From: Nocardiopsis sp. N85
GTDB taxonomy: Bacteria; Actinomycetota; Actinomycetes; Streptosporangiales; Streptosporangiaceae
Direction of reading: 5' to 3'
DNA: 64,000 bases
NCBI RefSeq assembly: GCF_028882275.1
Contig: NZ_JARBUT010000013.1
Location: 62,001-126,000, forward strand
Under the pieces are notes generated by a model. The model was not told the origin of the DNA. It saw nothing but the letters and a program-made list of their open reading frames with translations, and did not search any database. Below, piece by piece: positions 50,479 to 58,234 of the stretch. Each line of letters starts with the position of its first letter. Position 1 is the stretch's first letter. The position numbers and the translations under genes were made by a program.

Positions 50479-50988
50479 CTACTCCTTGAAGATGAGCCCC
50501 ACGACCTCCAGGTAGAGCTGCTCCGGGTACGGGATGAACGCGATCTTGCTCAAGGCCTGGTCCTGACCCGCGGACTCCATCACGAAGGTCCCGTAACCGA
50601 GGAAACGCCCCATCAGGGTGCGTTCGAACCTCATGTCGGTGACCTTGCCCAACGGCATCATGTTCACCTGCCGGGTGATCAACCCCGTCGTCAGCAACAG
50701 GCGCGCGGAGGTGATGACGAAGTAGTCGACCGACCACTCCGCGACCTGCCACACGAACCACACCAGGACCAGCAGCCACAACCACCAGATGATGGCCAGT
50801 GCCGCCGGTGTATCGGCGAGCTGCGTGTTGCTGAGGAATCCGGCGACGATCAGGGTCCCCAGGACCGCGCCCACCGGTCCCACCAGGACCGCGGGATGCC
50901 GCCGGATGGTGACCACGTCCTGCTCGTGTGGGAGCAGGTAGCGGTTGACCGAAGCCGGGGCGCTGTTACTCGACGCTACGAGGCGCAT
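50479..50988 (-). CDS. PH-domain (bPH_2, YdbS-like) membrane protein
   Basis: 169 residues. Two membrane segments (about 30-55 and 60-83, IIWWLWLLVLVWFVWQVAEW) are followed by a bacterial PH-like fold (YFVITSARLLLTTGLITRQV, MMPLGKVTDMRFERTLMGRF). Function unknown; the family is common in actinobacteria. ATG at 50988. Confidence 0.85.
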   Translation of the reverse strand: MRLVASSNSAPASVNRYLLPHEQDVVTIRRHPAVLVGPVGAVLGTLIVAGFLSNTQLADTPAALAIIWWLWLLVLVWFVWQVAEWSVDYFVITSARLLLTTGLITRQVNMMPLGKVTDMRFERTLMGRFLGYGTFVMESAGQDQALSKIAFIPYPEQLYLEVVGLIFKE

Positions 50989-51005
50989 GGCACCCGACCA
51001 TCCCC

Positions 51006-51170
51006 CTACGGCAGCAGTGCGTTAACGAAGCGGGACATCGACTCGGCGCCGCCCATCAGCCCCCCGAGCGCACTCTGGATCACGCCCGCCGCGCTTTCGG
51101 GTTGCGTGAGCAGATAAAACGCCACGAAACCGATGAGAGCGTAGCCGCCCCATTTCTTCAACTTCGCCAC
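51006..51170 (-). CDS. Small membrane protein (54 residues)
   Basis: GTG at 51170 with GGGGAG six bases upstream. Basic start (VAKLKKWGGY), one hydrophobic segment (ALIGFVAFYLLT), then an amphipathic Gly-rich part (GVIQSALGGLMGGAESMSRF). Not assignable to a named family. Upstream of, and on the same strand as, the PH-domain gene with 17 bp between, so probably one operon. Confidence 0.65.
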   Translation of the reverse strand: MAKLKKWGGYALIGFVAFYLLTQPESAAGVIQSALGGLMGGAESMSRFVNALLP

Positions 51171-51503
51171 GACTGACTCCCCTTGGAATCCACCTGACCC
51201 ACCGACCCAGCAGCGATTGTCGCACCGGGAATCCTGCCCGTAAAGCCTGGGGCGCACCCTCGGCGTGGCGGTATGTCGGACCTTCCTCGCTTGCGGGCTG
51301 TGTCCGGTTCCGGTGCTGTTGATCGCCGAGTGGCCGAAGGTCCGAAATTCGGGCGTCTTCCAGGGCAGGTCAGGAGGTTTGGGCTGGCTTTTGTGGAGAA
51401 GTGGGGCGCATCGATCAAGGCCGAAAATCACCCTGTGTGTCGGCCCGCCCGAAAAGGGAACTCGGGTCGGGTCAGATTTCTCCGGGATGCCGGGGAAACG
51501 GGG
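51171..51503. other. Region without recognised gene
   Basis: 333 bp upstream of the small membrane protein gene; presumably its promoter. I see no repeat or hairpin worth reporting. Confidence 0.4.
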
Positions 51504-51737
51504 TCAGGCGCGTTCCGCGAAGGCCAGGGCGAGCACCTGGAGGTGCTGTCTGGCGATCCGCTCGACCAGATCCGGGGTGGCCCGGCCGGTGACCTCCTCG
51601 GCGCCGTGCCGGGCGGCGTCCACACACCGGGTCACGGTGGACTCGTGGTGAACCCCGGAGAACTCCGAGGCGAGGCGATCCACCACGGGAGCGAAGCGCG
51701 TGTCGGTGGCGGTGGGGGCGGAGGTGGTCTCGGGCAT
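51504..51737 (-). CDS. Small helical protein (three-helix-bundle dimerisation type)
   Basis: 77 residues. FAPVVDRLASEFSGVHHEST and PDLVERIARQHLQVLALAFA resemble the small three-helix-bundle dimerisation proteins/domains widespread in actinobacteria. No membrane segment. ATG at 51737 with AAGGAGAG directly upstream supports a genuine start. Function unknown. Confidence 0.65.
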   Translation of the reverse strand: MPETTSAPTATDTRFAPVVDRLASEFSGVHHESTVTRCVDAARHGAEEVTGRATPDLVERIARQHLQVLALAFAERA

Positions 51738-52107
51738 CTCTCTCCTTGAGAGCTCGGGAGACTGATGGCTCAGCGTGCGCGACCGGAGGCTTTCGGTAGT
51801 CACCGTGGGGTCGCCTGAAGGCCGCGTCCGGGATGGGCGAGGGGTGGGGGTCGGTGGAACGCGTCCTGATGGAGGTGGTTTCGGGCCGTTGAGGTTCCTT
51901 GTTACGGGCGGCCTGGAACCATGATCACTCCTGTCGGTTACGTTCCCGTCTCGAAATGAATTCGGATAATGCGGTCTGAGGTGTCGTCCTGGCGTCCGGC
52001 CCGCCCATCGTCCTTCCGGCTGCGACCTGGGGCGATGGTGGTTCGATGGAGGGACTCTGCCCGATTTTCGGCCATTCATTCATCCGGGCTTCAAAACAAC
52101 CGAAAAA
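51738..52107. other. Region without recognised gene
   Basis: About 370 bp between the small helical gene and the upp terminator. It should contain the promoter of the leftward small gene. A minimal open frame M-V-P-G-R-P at 51905-51922 (minus strand) with AGGAG upstream is noted but unsupported. Confidence 0.35.
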
Positions 52108-52135
52108 GCGCCCGACCGGAAGACCGGTCGGGCGC
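52108..52135 (-). terminator. Rho-independent terminator of upp
   Basis: 12-bp perfect stem GCGCCCGACCGG/CCGGTCGGGCGC with a 4-nt loop. On the minus strand it is followed by TTTTTCGG. 15 bp past the upp stop. Confidence 0.9.
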
Positions 52136-52150
52136 CCGAGAGGCCGGGGA

Positions 52151-52804
52151 TCAGGCGCAGCCGTACAGCCGGTCGCCCGCGTCTCCCAGCCCCGGAAGGA
52201 TGAAGCCGTTCTCGTTGAGTCGCTCGTCCACCGCCGCCGTCACCACGCGCAGCGTCGCGCCGTGGTCGGGGGCCAGGGTTTCGGACAATTTCTCCTTCAC
52301 CGCCGTCAGCCCTTCGGGGGCGGCGAGCAGGCAGATCGCGGTGATGTGGTCGGCGCCCCGGTCCACCAGGAGCTTGAGCGCGGCCGCCAGGGTGCCGCCG
52401 GTGGCCAGCATCGGGTCGAGCACGTAGCACTGGCGGCCCGACAGGTCCTGCGGCAGCCGGTCGGCGTACGTGGCCGGCTGAAGGGTCTTCTCGTCCCGGG
52501 CCATGCCCAGGAAACCCACCTCGGCGGTGGGCAGCAGTCGGGTCATCCCGTCGAGCATGCCCAGGCCGGCGCGCAGGATCGGCACCACCAGCGGGGTGGG
52601 GCGGCTCAACTGGGTTCCGGTGGTCTCCACCAGCGGCGTGGCGATGGTGACCTCCGTCACTCGCACGTCGCGGGTCGCCTCGTAGGCGAGCAGGGTCACC
52701 AGCTCGTCGGTCAGGCGGCGGAAGGTCGGAGAGTCGGTCCGCACATCGCGCAGGGTGGTGAGTTTGTGCGCGACCAAGGGGTGATCGACGACCAGGGTTT
52801 CCAA
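52151..52804 (-). CDS. upp: Uracil phosphoribosyltransferase
   Basis: Pyrimidine salvage: uracil plus PRPP to UMP. 217 residues. [16 protein letters not shown] at the N-terminus, [16 protein letters not shown], the PRPP loop [13 protein letters not shown] (about 135-147) and the uracil-binding end [16 protein letters not shown]. The TTG at 52804 is the most likely start, with GGAG six bases upstream; the frame stays open further upstream without conservation. Confidence 0.94.
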   Translation of the reverse strand: METLVVDHPLVAHKLTTLRDVRTDSPTFRRLTDELVTLLAYEATRDVRVTEVTIATPLVETTGTQLSRPTPLVVPILRAGLGMLDGMTRLLPTAEVGFLGMARDEKTLQPATYADRLPQDLSGRQCYVLDPMLATGGTLAAALKLLVDRGADHITAICLLAAPEGLTAVKEKLSETLAPDHGATLRVVTAAVDERLNENGFILPGLGDAGDRLYGCA

Positions 52805-53077
52805 GGTGGTCTCCGGGTGAGCTGGGACGACGGGACGGTGGCCGGGGAGCTGAGCCAGCCAGAGTCTAGCCTCGGGCACTCACCCGCCGGCGTGTGCTCG
52901 CGAGCCCACGGGGCGCTCACGGGAACCCCCCGTGGGAGCGCGTCCTCCCAACTCGTGAGAGCGTTGTCGGACTGAAGCGGACAAGGACCACGGTGGGCAC
53001 GGAGTGATCGTTACCATGTCACTCGCACGGGCGATCCGGGTTCCATCGTCCGGACTGATGGCACCGGCCGGGTTGGG

Positions 53078-53581
53078 GTGACGATGACAGTGCTCGATCA
53101 TGGTGACGACTCGGGTGACTTCGCGGCCGTCGCGTTCCGGGAAGAGGAGTACTGGGAGGTCGATCTCCTCCCGGTGGCCCTGACGCACGACCTCAAGGGG
53201 CTCATCCATGCCCTGCGCCAACAACCCAGCATCAGCGGGACGATCGGTCTGGTCTCGGTCGGGGACGACTTCTTCATCATCGTCCGGGTTTACGGCGGTG
53301 AGGTGTCCCTGTTCCTCTCCGACGTGACCGCGTCCGTCGACTGGCAGGTGGCCCGGGACGTCCTCGACCACCTGGACATCGACCAGCCCGACGACGACGA
53401 TCTCGATCAGGTCCTGCCCGCGGGAGACCTGTCGATCGTCGCCGATCTGGGGCTGGACGAGATGGAACTGGGCGCCTTGGCGGGCGACCTCGACCTGTAC
53501 CCGGACGAGGTGCTGGCCAGCATCTCCGAACGGCTCGGATTCGCACAGTCCTTCCAGCGTGTCCTTGACGCGATGGGGTAG
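53078..53581 (+). CDS. tRNA adenosine deaminase-associated protein (copy 1)
   Basis: 167 residues, acidic. The family (putative tadA-associated protein, TIGR03941 type) is found next to tadA in actinobacteria; role unknown. REEEYWEVDLLPVALTHDLK, GTIGLVSVGDDFFIIVRVYG and the C-terminal GDLDLYPDEVLASISERLGF are the recognisable parts. GTG at 53078 or ATG at 53084. It is followed by a shorter paralogue and by tadA. Confidence 0.75.
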   Translation: MTMTVLDHGDDSGDFAAVAFREEEYWEVDLLPVALTHDLKGLIHALRQQPSISGTIGLVSVGDDFFIIVRVYGGEVSLFLSDVTASVDWQVARDVLDHLDIDQPDDDDLDQVLPAGDLSIVADLGLDEMELGALAGDLDLYPDEVLASISERLGFAQSFQRVLDAMG

Positions 53582-53624
53582 GGAGTCCCGGGAAGCGCAG
53601 GCCGGAGAGCTAGGAGAGCACGCG

Positions 53625-54101
53625 GTGTCGACCTTCGCAGCCGTCTTCGCGCCCGATGGGCAGGCGTGGCGGGGAACCGAACTCGAACTCGGGGAGGTGG
53701 ACGTCATCGACGACGTCATCGATCCGGCGCTCGACTTCGCCGCCGACACGGGAGCCGAATCCGCCGTCATCCTCATGGAGGCAGACGACGAATGGTTCGC
53801 CGTCGTGCGGGTCGGCGAGGACGGGGAGCCCCGTGTGTACCTGTCCGACGCCCGCGCGGTGGAGGAACATCCCCTGGCCGAGGTGCTCGCCGAGACGGGG
53901 ATGCTCGTGGCGGCCGGCCCGGCCGAGACCTCCCGCGGGCCCGCCCCGGGCGGGGACGCGGGCCTGCTGGAGGAGTTCGGGATGCCGTCCGACGAACTGC
54001 GTTCGCTGTCCGTCGGCGGGGGAGTCCTGCCCGCCGACGTCCTGGCGGTCGTGGCCGACCGCGCCGGGTTCGGCGACCTGCTCGACGGCATGAGGCTGTG
54101 A
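53625..54101 (+). CDS. tRNA adenosine deaminase-associated protein (copy 2)
   Basis: 158 residues from the GTG at 53625 with AGGAGA upstream. It shares the fold order of its neighbour: an acidic N-part, ESAVILMEADDEWFAVVRVG in the place of GTIGLVSVGDDFFIIVRVYG, then SDARAVEEHPLAEVL and GGGVLPADVLAVVADRAGFG. The stop overlaps the tadA GTG (GTGA), so it is coupled to tadA. A tandem paralogous pair here is, to my memory, not universal. Confidence 0.75.
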   Translation: MSTFAAVFAPDGQAWRGTELELGEVDVIDDVIDPALDFAADTGAESAVILMEADDEWFAVVRVGEDGEPRVYLSDARAVEEHPLAEVLAETGMLVAAGPAETSRGPAPGGDAGLLEEFGMPSDELRSLSVGGGVLPADVLAVVADRAGFGDLLDGMRL

Positions 54102-54571
54102 ACCACGCCCTCGACGCCGCGCTGCGCGCGGCCCTGACCGAGGGCGAGCGGGCCCTGGCCGCGGGGGACGTTCCGGTGGGCGCCGTGGTGCTGGACACCG
54201 AGGGCGCCATCATCGGTCGCGGACACAACGAACGCGAGGCCACCGGCGATCCGACCGGCCACGCCGAGGTCCTCGCCCTGCGAGCGGCGGCCCGGACCCG
54301 CGGCGAATGGCGGCTCTCGGGCTGCACCCTGGTCGTCACCCTGGAACCCTGCGTCATGTGCGCGGGCGCCACGGTGCTCTCCCGGATCGACCGTCTCGTC
54401 TACGGTGCGCGCGACCCCAAGGCAGGCGCGGCGGGATCCCTGTGGGACCTGGTCCGGGACCCCCGGCTGAACCACCGGCCCGAGGTCGTCCCGCCCGACC
54501 TGGTGGGGGCCGAGGTCGCCGCCGATTGCGCCGGGCTGCTCACCCGCTTCTTCTCCGAACGGCGCGGGTAA
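54098..54571 (+). CDS. tadA: tRNA-specific adenosine deaminase
   Basis: Converts A34 to inosine in tRNA-Arg(ACG). 157 residues. The zinc and catalytic motif is TGHAEVLALRAA (H-A-E), and LEPCVMCAGATVLSRIDR supplies the P-C-x2-C ligands. VPVGAVVLDTEGAIIGRGHN precedes. GTG at 54098 overlaps the upstream stop. A tRNA-Ser gene follows 41 bp later. Confidence 0.94.
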   Translation: MNHALDAALRAALTEGERALAAGDVPVGAVVLDTEGAIIGRGHNEREATGDPTGHAEVLALRAAARTRGEWRLSGCTLVVTLEPCVMCAGATVLSRIDRLVYGARDPKAGAAGSLWDLVRDPRLNHRPEVVPPDLVGAEVAADCAGLLTRFFSERRG

Positions 54572-54612
54572 CCGGTTTTCCGCAGTGGTCCTCATCCGGT
54601 AGAGTTGCCCAC

Positions 54613-54700
54613 GGTGGAGTCGCCTAGTGGCCGATGGCGCCCGCCTCGAAAGCGGGTAAGGGGCAACCCTTCGGGGGTTCAAATCCCCCCTCCACCGCCA
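54613..54700 (+). tRNA. tRNA-Ser (CGA anticodon)
   Basis: Acceptor stem GGTGGAG (54613-54619) pairs with CTCCACC (54690-54696), then G and an encoded CCA. The anticodon stem is CCCGC/GCGGG with loop CTCGAAA, anticodon CGA at 54647-54649. A long variable arm (class II) and GGTTCAAATCC T loop are present. Decodes UCG. Located directly after tadA as in Streptomyces. Confidence 0.96.
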
Positions 54701-54704
54701 CCAG

Positions 54705-54729
54705 CCGCCCCCGGCACAGCCGGGGGCGG
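54705..54729 (+). terminator. Terminator after tRNA-Ser
   Basis: 11-bp perfect stem CCGCCCCCGGC/GCCGGGGGCGG with a 3-nt loop, followed by TTCTTTC. Confidence 0.88.
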
Positions 54730-54778
54730 TTCTTTCATGTCCGGGCCCGTGTCGACAAAGGACTTCGGCGACTCGCGG

Positions 54779-55636
54779 TCAGATCGACTCCGGGGCGGGG
54801 CCGGTGCTGCCGCGGGGGGTGAAGCGGGCGGCCGGGGACCACCGTTCGGTGATCGGTCGGCCCTCCGCCGCCTCCAGGGCGGCCTCGGCGACGGCGGTCC
54901 CGTAGCGGTGGACGTCCACGCTCATCGCGGTCAGCGTGGGGGAGGACAGTCGGCAGCGGGTGGAGTCGTCCCAGGCGACCAGGCTCACCCCGGAGGGGAC
55001 GTCCACGCCCAGGGCGCGGGCGGCCGCCAGCCCGCCGACCGCCATCACGTCGTTGTCGTACAGGATCGCGGTGGGCGGCTCCGGAGCGGACAACAGGGCG
55101 GTGGTGAGCCGCTCGCCCTCCTCGTGCGAGTAGTCGCCCGTCAGGATCGCCGGCGCGGGCAGCCCCGTGTCGGCACAGGTCGAGATGAGGGCCTCGGTGC
55201 GGGCGCGGGTGTGCAGCAGCGGTTCGGGGCCGCTCACCCGGGCGATACGGCGGTGCCCCAGGGCCCGCAGCCGGTCCACGGCCTCCCGGACGGGCGCCGC
55301 GTGGTCGGCGGACACCGCCGGGAGGTCCGCTCCCGCGAGGGCGCCGGCCACCACGAACGGGAGCCCCAGATCGCGCAACAGCGCGGGCCGGGGGTCGTCC
55401 GCGGTCGGGTTGACCACCGCCACCGCGTCCACCACCCGGCGCCGCACCCAGCGGCGGTAGGCGGCGATCTCTTCATCGAGCGTGGAGACGAGGTGCAGCA
55501 TGACCCACATGTCGTGGTCCGCCAGGCGCTCCTCGATGCCCGCGATGAACTCCATGAAGAAGGGCTCGGCGCTCAACAACCGGGGCGGTCGGGCCAGGAT
55601 CAGCCCGACCGCGCCGGCGCGCTCGTGCGCGGTCAT
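54779..55636 (-). CDS. LacI-type sugar-sensor protein lacking the DNA-binding domain
   Basis: 285 residues. The protein starts MTAHERAGAVGLILARPPRL, i.e. at the point where normal LacI regulators enter the ligand-binding core, so the roughly 55-residue helix-turn-helix and hinge are missing. The rest is intact: FFMEFIAGIEERLADHDMWV, GHRRIARVSGPEPLLHTRAR, AILYDNDVMAVGGLAAARAL and SLVAWDDSTRCRLSSPTLTA. ATG at 55636 overlaps the beta-mannosidase stop (ATGA), so the truncated form is built into the operon and not a sequencing end. It may sense a mannoside or be a decayed repressor. Confidence 0.8.
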   Translation of the reverse strand: MTAHERAGAVGLILARPPRLLSAEPFFMEFIAGIEERLADHDMWVMLHLVSTLDEEIAAYRRWVRRRVVDAVAVVNPTADDPRPALLRDLGLPFVVAGALAGADLPAVSADHAAPVREAVDRLRALGHRRIARVSGPEPLLHTRARTEALISTCADTGLPAPAILTGDYSHEEGERLTTALLSAPEPPTAILYDNDVMAVGGLAAARALGVDVPSGVSLVAWDDSTRCRLSSPTLTAMSVDVHRYGTAVAEAALEAAEGRPITERWSPAARFTPRGSTGPAPESI

Positions 55637-58098
55637 CGCTTCCCACGGGGGTGCGTGGAACCGGAGGAGCGCAGCACCGGTGCCCGGGTGAACTCCGCCG
55701 GGTCGACCTCCGCCGAGGTGCGCACCAGGAAGGTGTGCGACTCGCCCGCGAGCAGGTCCACGAGCATGTCGTCCACCTCCGCGTCCGGGGCGACCCGGTC
55801 GGCGAGCACGGACACGCCTCGGGTCAGCGAGGCCGCGCGGACCTCCACCCGGTACCCGCCGGGGACGGCCACGGCCGTGGCGGTGAGCGACTCGGGGTCG
55901 TAGGCCAGGTGGACGTCCTCGCGGAGGGTGTACACGAGACGGGTGTCGTCGGTGGTGGCCACCAGCGCCTCCCGGGTGTCGTCGGCGGCCGCGAAGAGCG
56001 ATCGGGCCGGCTCGTGCTCCGCCGTGGACCGGGGCGGAACGGCGATGTCGATCTGGGTACCGTCTAGTATCCCGCCCTCGAAGTGCCGACGCTCCAGCCG
56101 CACCGTCGTCTCCCACGGTTCGTCGGTGTCGTTGATCGCGATGAGGACGAGGCGTCCGTCCCTCGGCTGGACCGTGAGCAGGCGGGGCGCGTAGGCCGCC
56201 CGCAGCGCGTACCACAGGGGCTTGCGCCGCCCCTCGCCGTCGACGGCCGCCCAGGAGGTGACCGGCCAGCAGTCGTTGAGCTGCCACACGAGGGTGCCGG
56301 CGGTGCGCGGCCACCAGGAGCGGAAGTGCTCGACGCCGAACGCCACGGCGCGGGCCTGGTTGAGCTGGGTGGCCCAGTGCCAGTCGGCGAAGGTGGTGGG
56401 CGTCGGCAGGTGGCCGGACAGCCCGCGGCCGAGCTTGCCGTTGCCGTCCTCGGCCTTCTGGTGGAGGAGGAAGGCGGGGGACTCCGGGGTGAGCGGCTCG
56501 TCGTGGATCCAGTCGGTGAGGGTGGACCAGGTCGGCGGTCCCTGGAAGCCGAACTCGGAGCAGAACCGGGGCACGTTGTCGCGGTAGCCGCGGTAGTCGA
56601 CGCGGTTCCACACCTCCCATTCGTGGCGGGTGCCGTGCGCTTCGGCGTTGGGGTGGGACTCCTCCGGGGTGAGGCCCGGGGAGTAGGGGCTGCCGTCGGA
56701 GTAGAACCGGGTGGGGTCGAGTTCGGCGACGATCCGGGGGAACAGCTCGGTGTAGTAGCGGTGGCCCCAGGTGAGGTCGCCCAGCTGTTCCTTCCAGCCC
56801 CAGTCCTCGTGGCCCCACAGGTTCTCGTTGCCGCCGTTCCACAGGGCGAGGGAGGCGTGCGAGGTGAGGCGGGCGACGTTCTCGCGCGCCTCGGCCTCGA
56901 ACTCGCTCCACAGCGGTTCCTCCTCGGGGTAGGCCGCGCAGGCCAGGAGGAAGTCCTGCCAGACGAGGACGCCGCGCTCGTCGCAGACGTCGTAGAAGTC
57001 CTCGGTCTCGTAGATGCCGCCGCCCCACACGCGCAGCATGTTCATGTGCGCGTCGACGGCCTGGTCGACGCGGTGCGCGAGGCGGTCACGGGTGATCCGG
57101 GTGAGGAAGTGGTCGTCGGGGATCCAGTTGGCGCCCTTGACGAAGATCGGCCGACCGTTGACCTCGACGGTGAAGGGCGTGCCGTGCGCGTCGGGCGCGG
57201 TGTCCACGGTGATGGTGCGGAAACCGATCCGGCGGCGCGCGCCGTCCAGGGTGGTGTCGTCGGCGGCGAGGGTGACGTCGAGGTCGTACAGGGGCTGGTC
57301 GCCGTATCCGACGGGCCACCACAGGTCGGCGTCGGCCACCTCGACGACCACGGTGCCGGTGCGGGCGCCTGCGGCGACGGTCGCGGTGGCGGTGCGGCCG
57401 GCGACCTCGGCGGTGAGGCGGAGGTCGGTGTCAGGGCCGGAGCGTTCGACGTCGACGTGGACCTCGACCCGGCCGGTGCCGTCGGGGGAGACGGTGACCA
57501 GGGGACGCACCCGGGAGAGCCGGGCGGTGTTCCAGCGTTCGAGCCGCACCGGCTTCCAGATGCCGGCGGTCTGGAGGTCGGGCCCCCAGTCCCAGCCGAA
57601 GGAGCAGGCCATCTTGCGCACCATGTTGTACGGGTGGGCGTTGACGTGCGGGCGGGCGCCGAGTTCGGCGCGGTTCTCCTCGGCGTACGCCAGGGCCGAA
57701 CGCAGGTCCACGGTCAGTTCGTTGGTCCCGGCGCGCAGCGCGGAGCGGACGTCGAACCGGTGGGCGCGGTGCATGTTGGCGGTGGTGCCGAGCACGTGGC
57801 CGTTGAGGATGACGGTGGCGATGGTGTCCAGGCCGTCGAAGGCCAGGTCGACGCGTTCCCCGTCGCCGGGGGCCTCGGCTTCGAAGGTGAGGGCGTAACG
57901 CCAGTCGGCGCGGTGGACCCAGGCGAGCCCGGTCTCGGACTCGTCCAGGTAGGGCTCGGGGATCAGGTCCGCGGCGAGCAGGTCGAGGTGGGTGCTCCCG
58001 GGCACCTCGGCGGGGATCTCCCGGTCCGCGATGTGCTCGGGGACGGGGCCGGCGGTGGCGGTCAGTCGCCAGCCGTCGTGCAGGGTGTGACGGTGCAT
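55633..58098 (-). CDS. Beta-mannosidase (glycoside hydrolase family 2)
   Basis: 821 residues, retaining exo-beta-mannosidase, probably cytoplasmic because no signal peptide is seen. MACSFGWDWGPDLQTAGIWK and MNMLRVWGGGIYETEDFYD are family hallmarks. The acid/base Glu is in WNGGNENLWG and the nucleophile Glu in FCSEFGFQGPP. It removes terminal beta-mannose, e.g. from mannan fragments. ATG at 58098 with AGGAG upstream. Divergent from a ROK repressor gene with a palindromic operator between. Confidence 0.92.
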   Translation of the reverse strand: MHRHTLHDGWRLTATAGPVPEHIADREIPAEVPGSTHLDLLAADLIPEPYLDESETGLAWVHRADWRYALTFEAEAPGDGERVDLAFDGLDTIATVILNGHVLGTTANMHRAHRFDVRSALRAGTNELTVDLRSALAYAEENRAELGARPHVNAHPYNMVRKMACSFGWDWGPDLQTAGIWKPVRLERWNTARLSRVRPLVTVSPDGTGRVEVHVDVERSGPDTDLRLTAEVAGRTATATVAAGARTGTVVVEVADADLWWPVGYGDQPLYDLDVTLAADDTTLDGARRRIGFRTITVDTAPDAHGTPFTVEVNGRPIFVKGANWIPDDHFLTRITRDRLAHRVDQAVDAHMNMLRVWGGGIYETEDFYDVCDERGVLVWQDFLLACAAYPEEEPLWSEFEAEARENVARLTSHASLALWNGGNENLWGHEDWGWKEQLGDLTWGHRYYTELFPRIVAELDPTRFYSDGSPYSPGLTPEESHPNAEAHGTRHEWEVWNRVDYRGYRDNVPRFCSEFGFQGPPTWSTLTDWIHDEPLTPESPAFLLHQKAEDGNGKLGRGLSGHLPTPTTFADWHWATQLNQARAVAFGVEHFRSWWPRTAGTLVWQLNDCWPVTSWAAVDGEGRRKPLWYALRAAYAPRLLTVQPRDGRLVLIAINDTDEPWETTVRLERRHFEGGILDGTQIDIAVPPRSTAEHEPARSLFAAADDTREALVATTDDTRLVYTLREDVHLAYDPESLTATAVAVPGGYRVEVRAASLTRGVSVLADRVAPDAEVDDMLVDLLAGESHTFLVRTSAEVDPAEFTRAPVLRSSGSTHPRGKR

Positions 58099-58135
58099 CT
58101 CGCTCCTCAAGTGCGAGCAGGTGGTCTGAGGATTC

Positions 58136-58152
58136 TTACTTCAATGAACTAA
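58136..58152. promoter_or_regulatory. Candidate ROK operator
   Basis: TTACTTCAATGAACTAA is palindromic except for one pair and lies between the divergent beta-mannosidase and ROK genes. A wider CTTACTT/AAGTAAG repeat (58135-58157) surrounds it. TTA-anchored palindromes of this kind suit ROK/NagC repressors. Confidence 0.6.
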
Positions 58153-58234
58153 GTAAGTCAACGGTGGGTTTCCGGAACCCCTCGGTACGCTGGGGTCGCA
58201 TCGCGCGTCGGACGCGGCACAGCCGGAGGTTCTC

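Noticed and set aside
55651..58152. Long rightward open frames opposite the beta-mannosidase
   Set aside because: Val/Gly/Ala/Asp-rich shadow of a clear GH2 enzyme.
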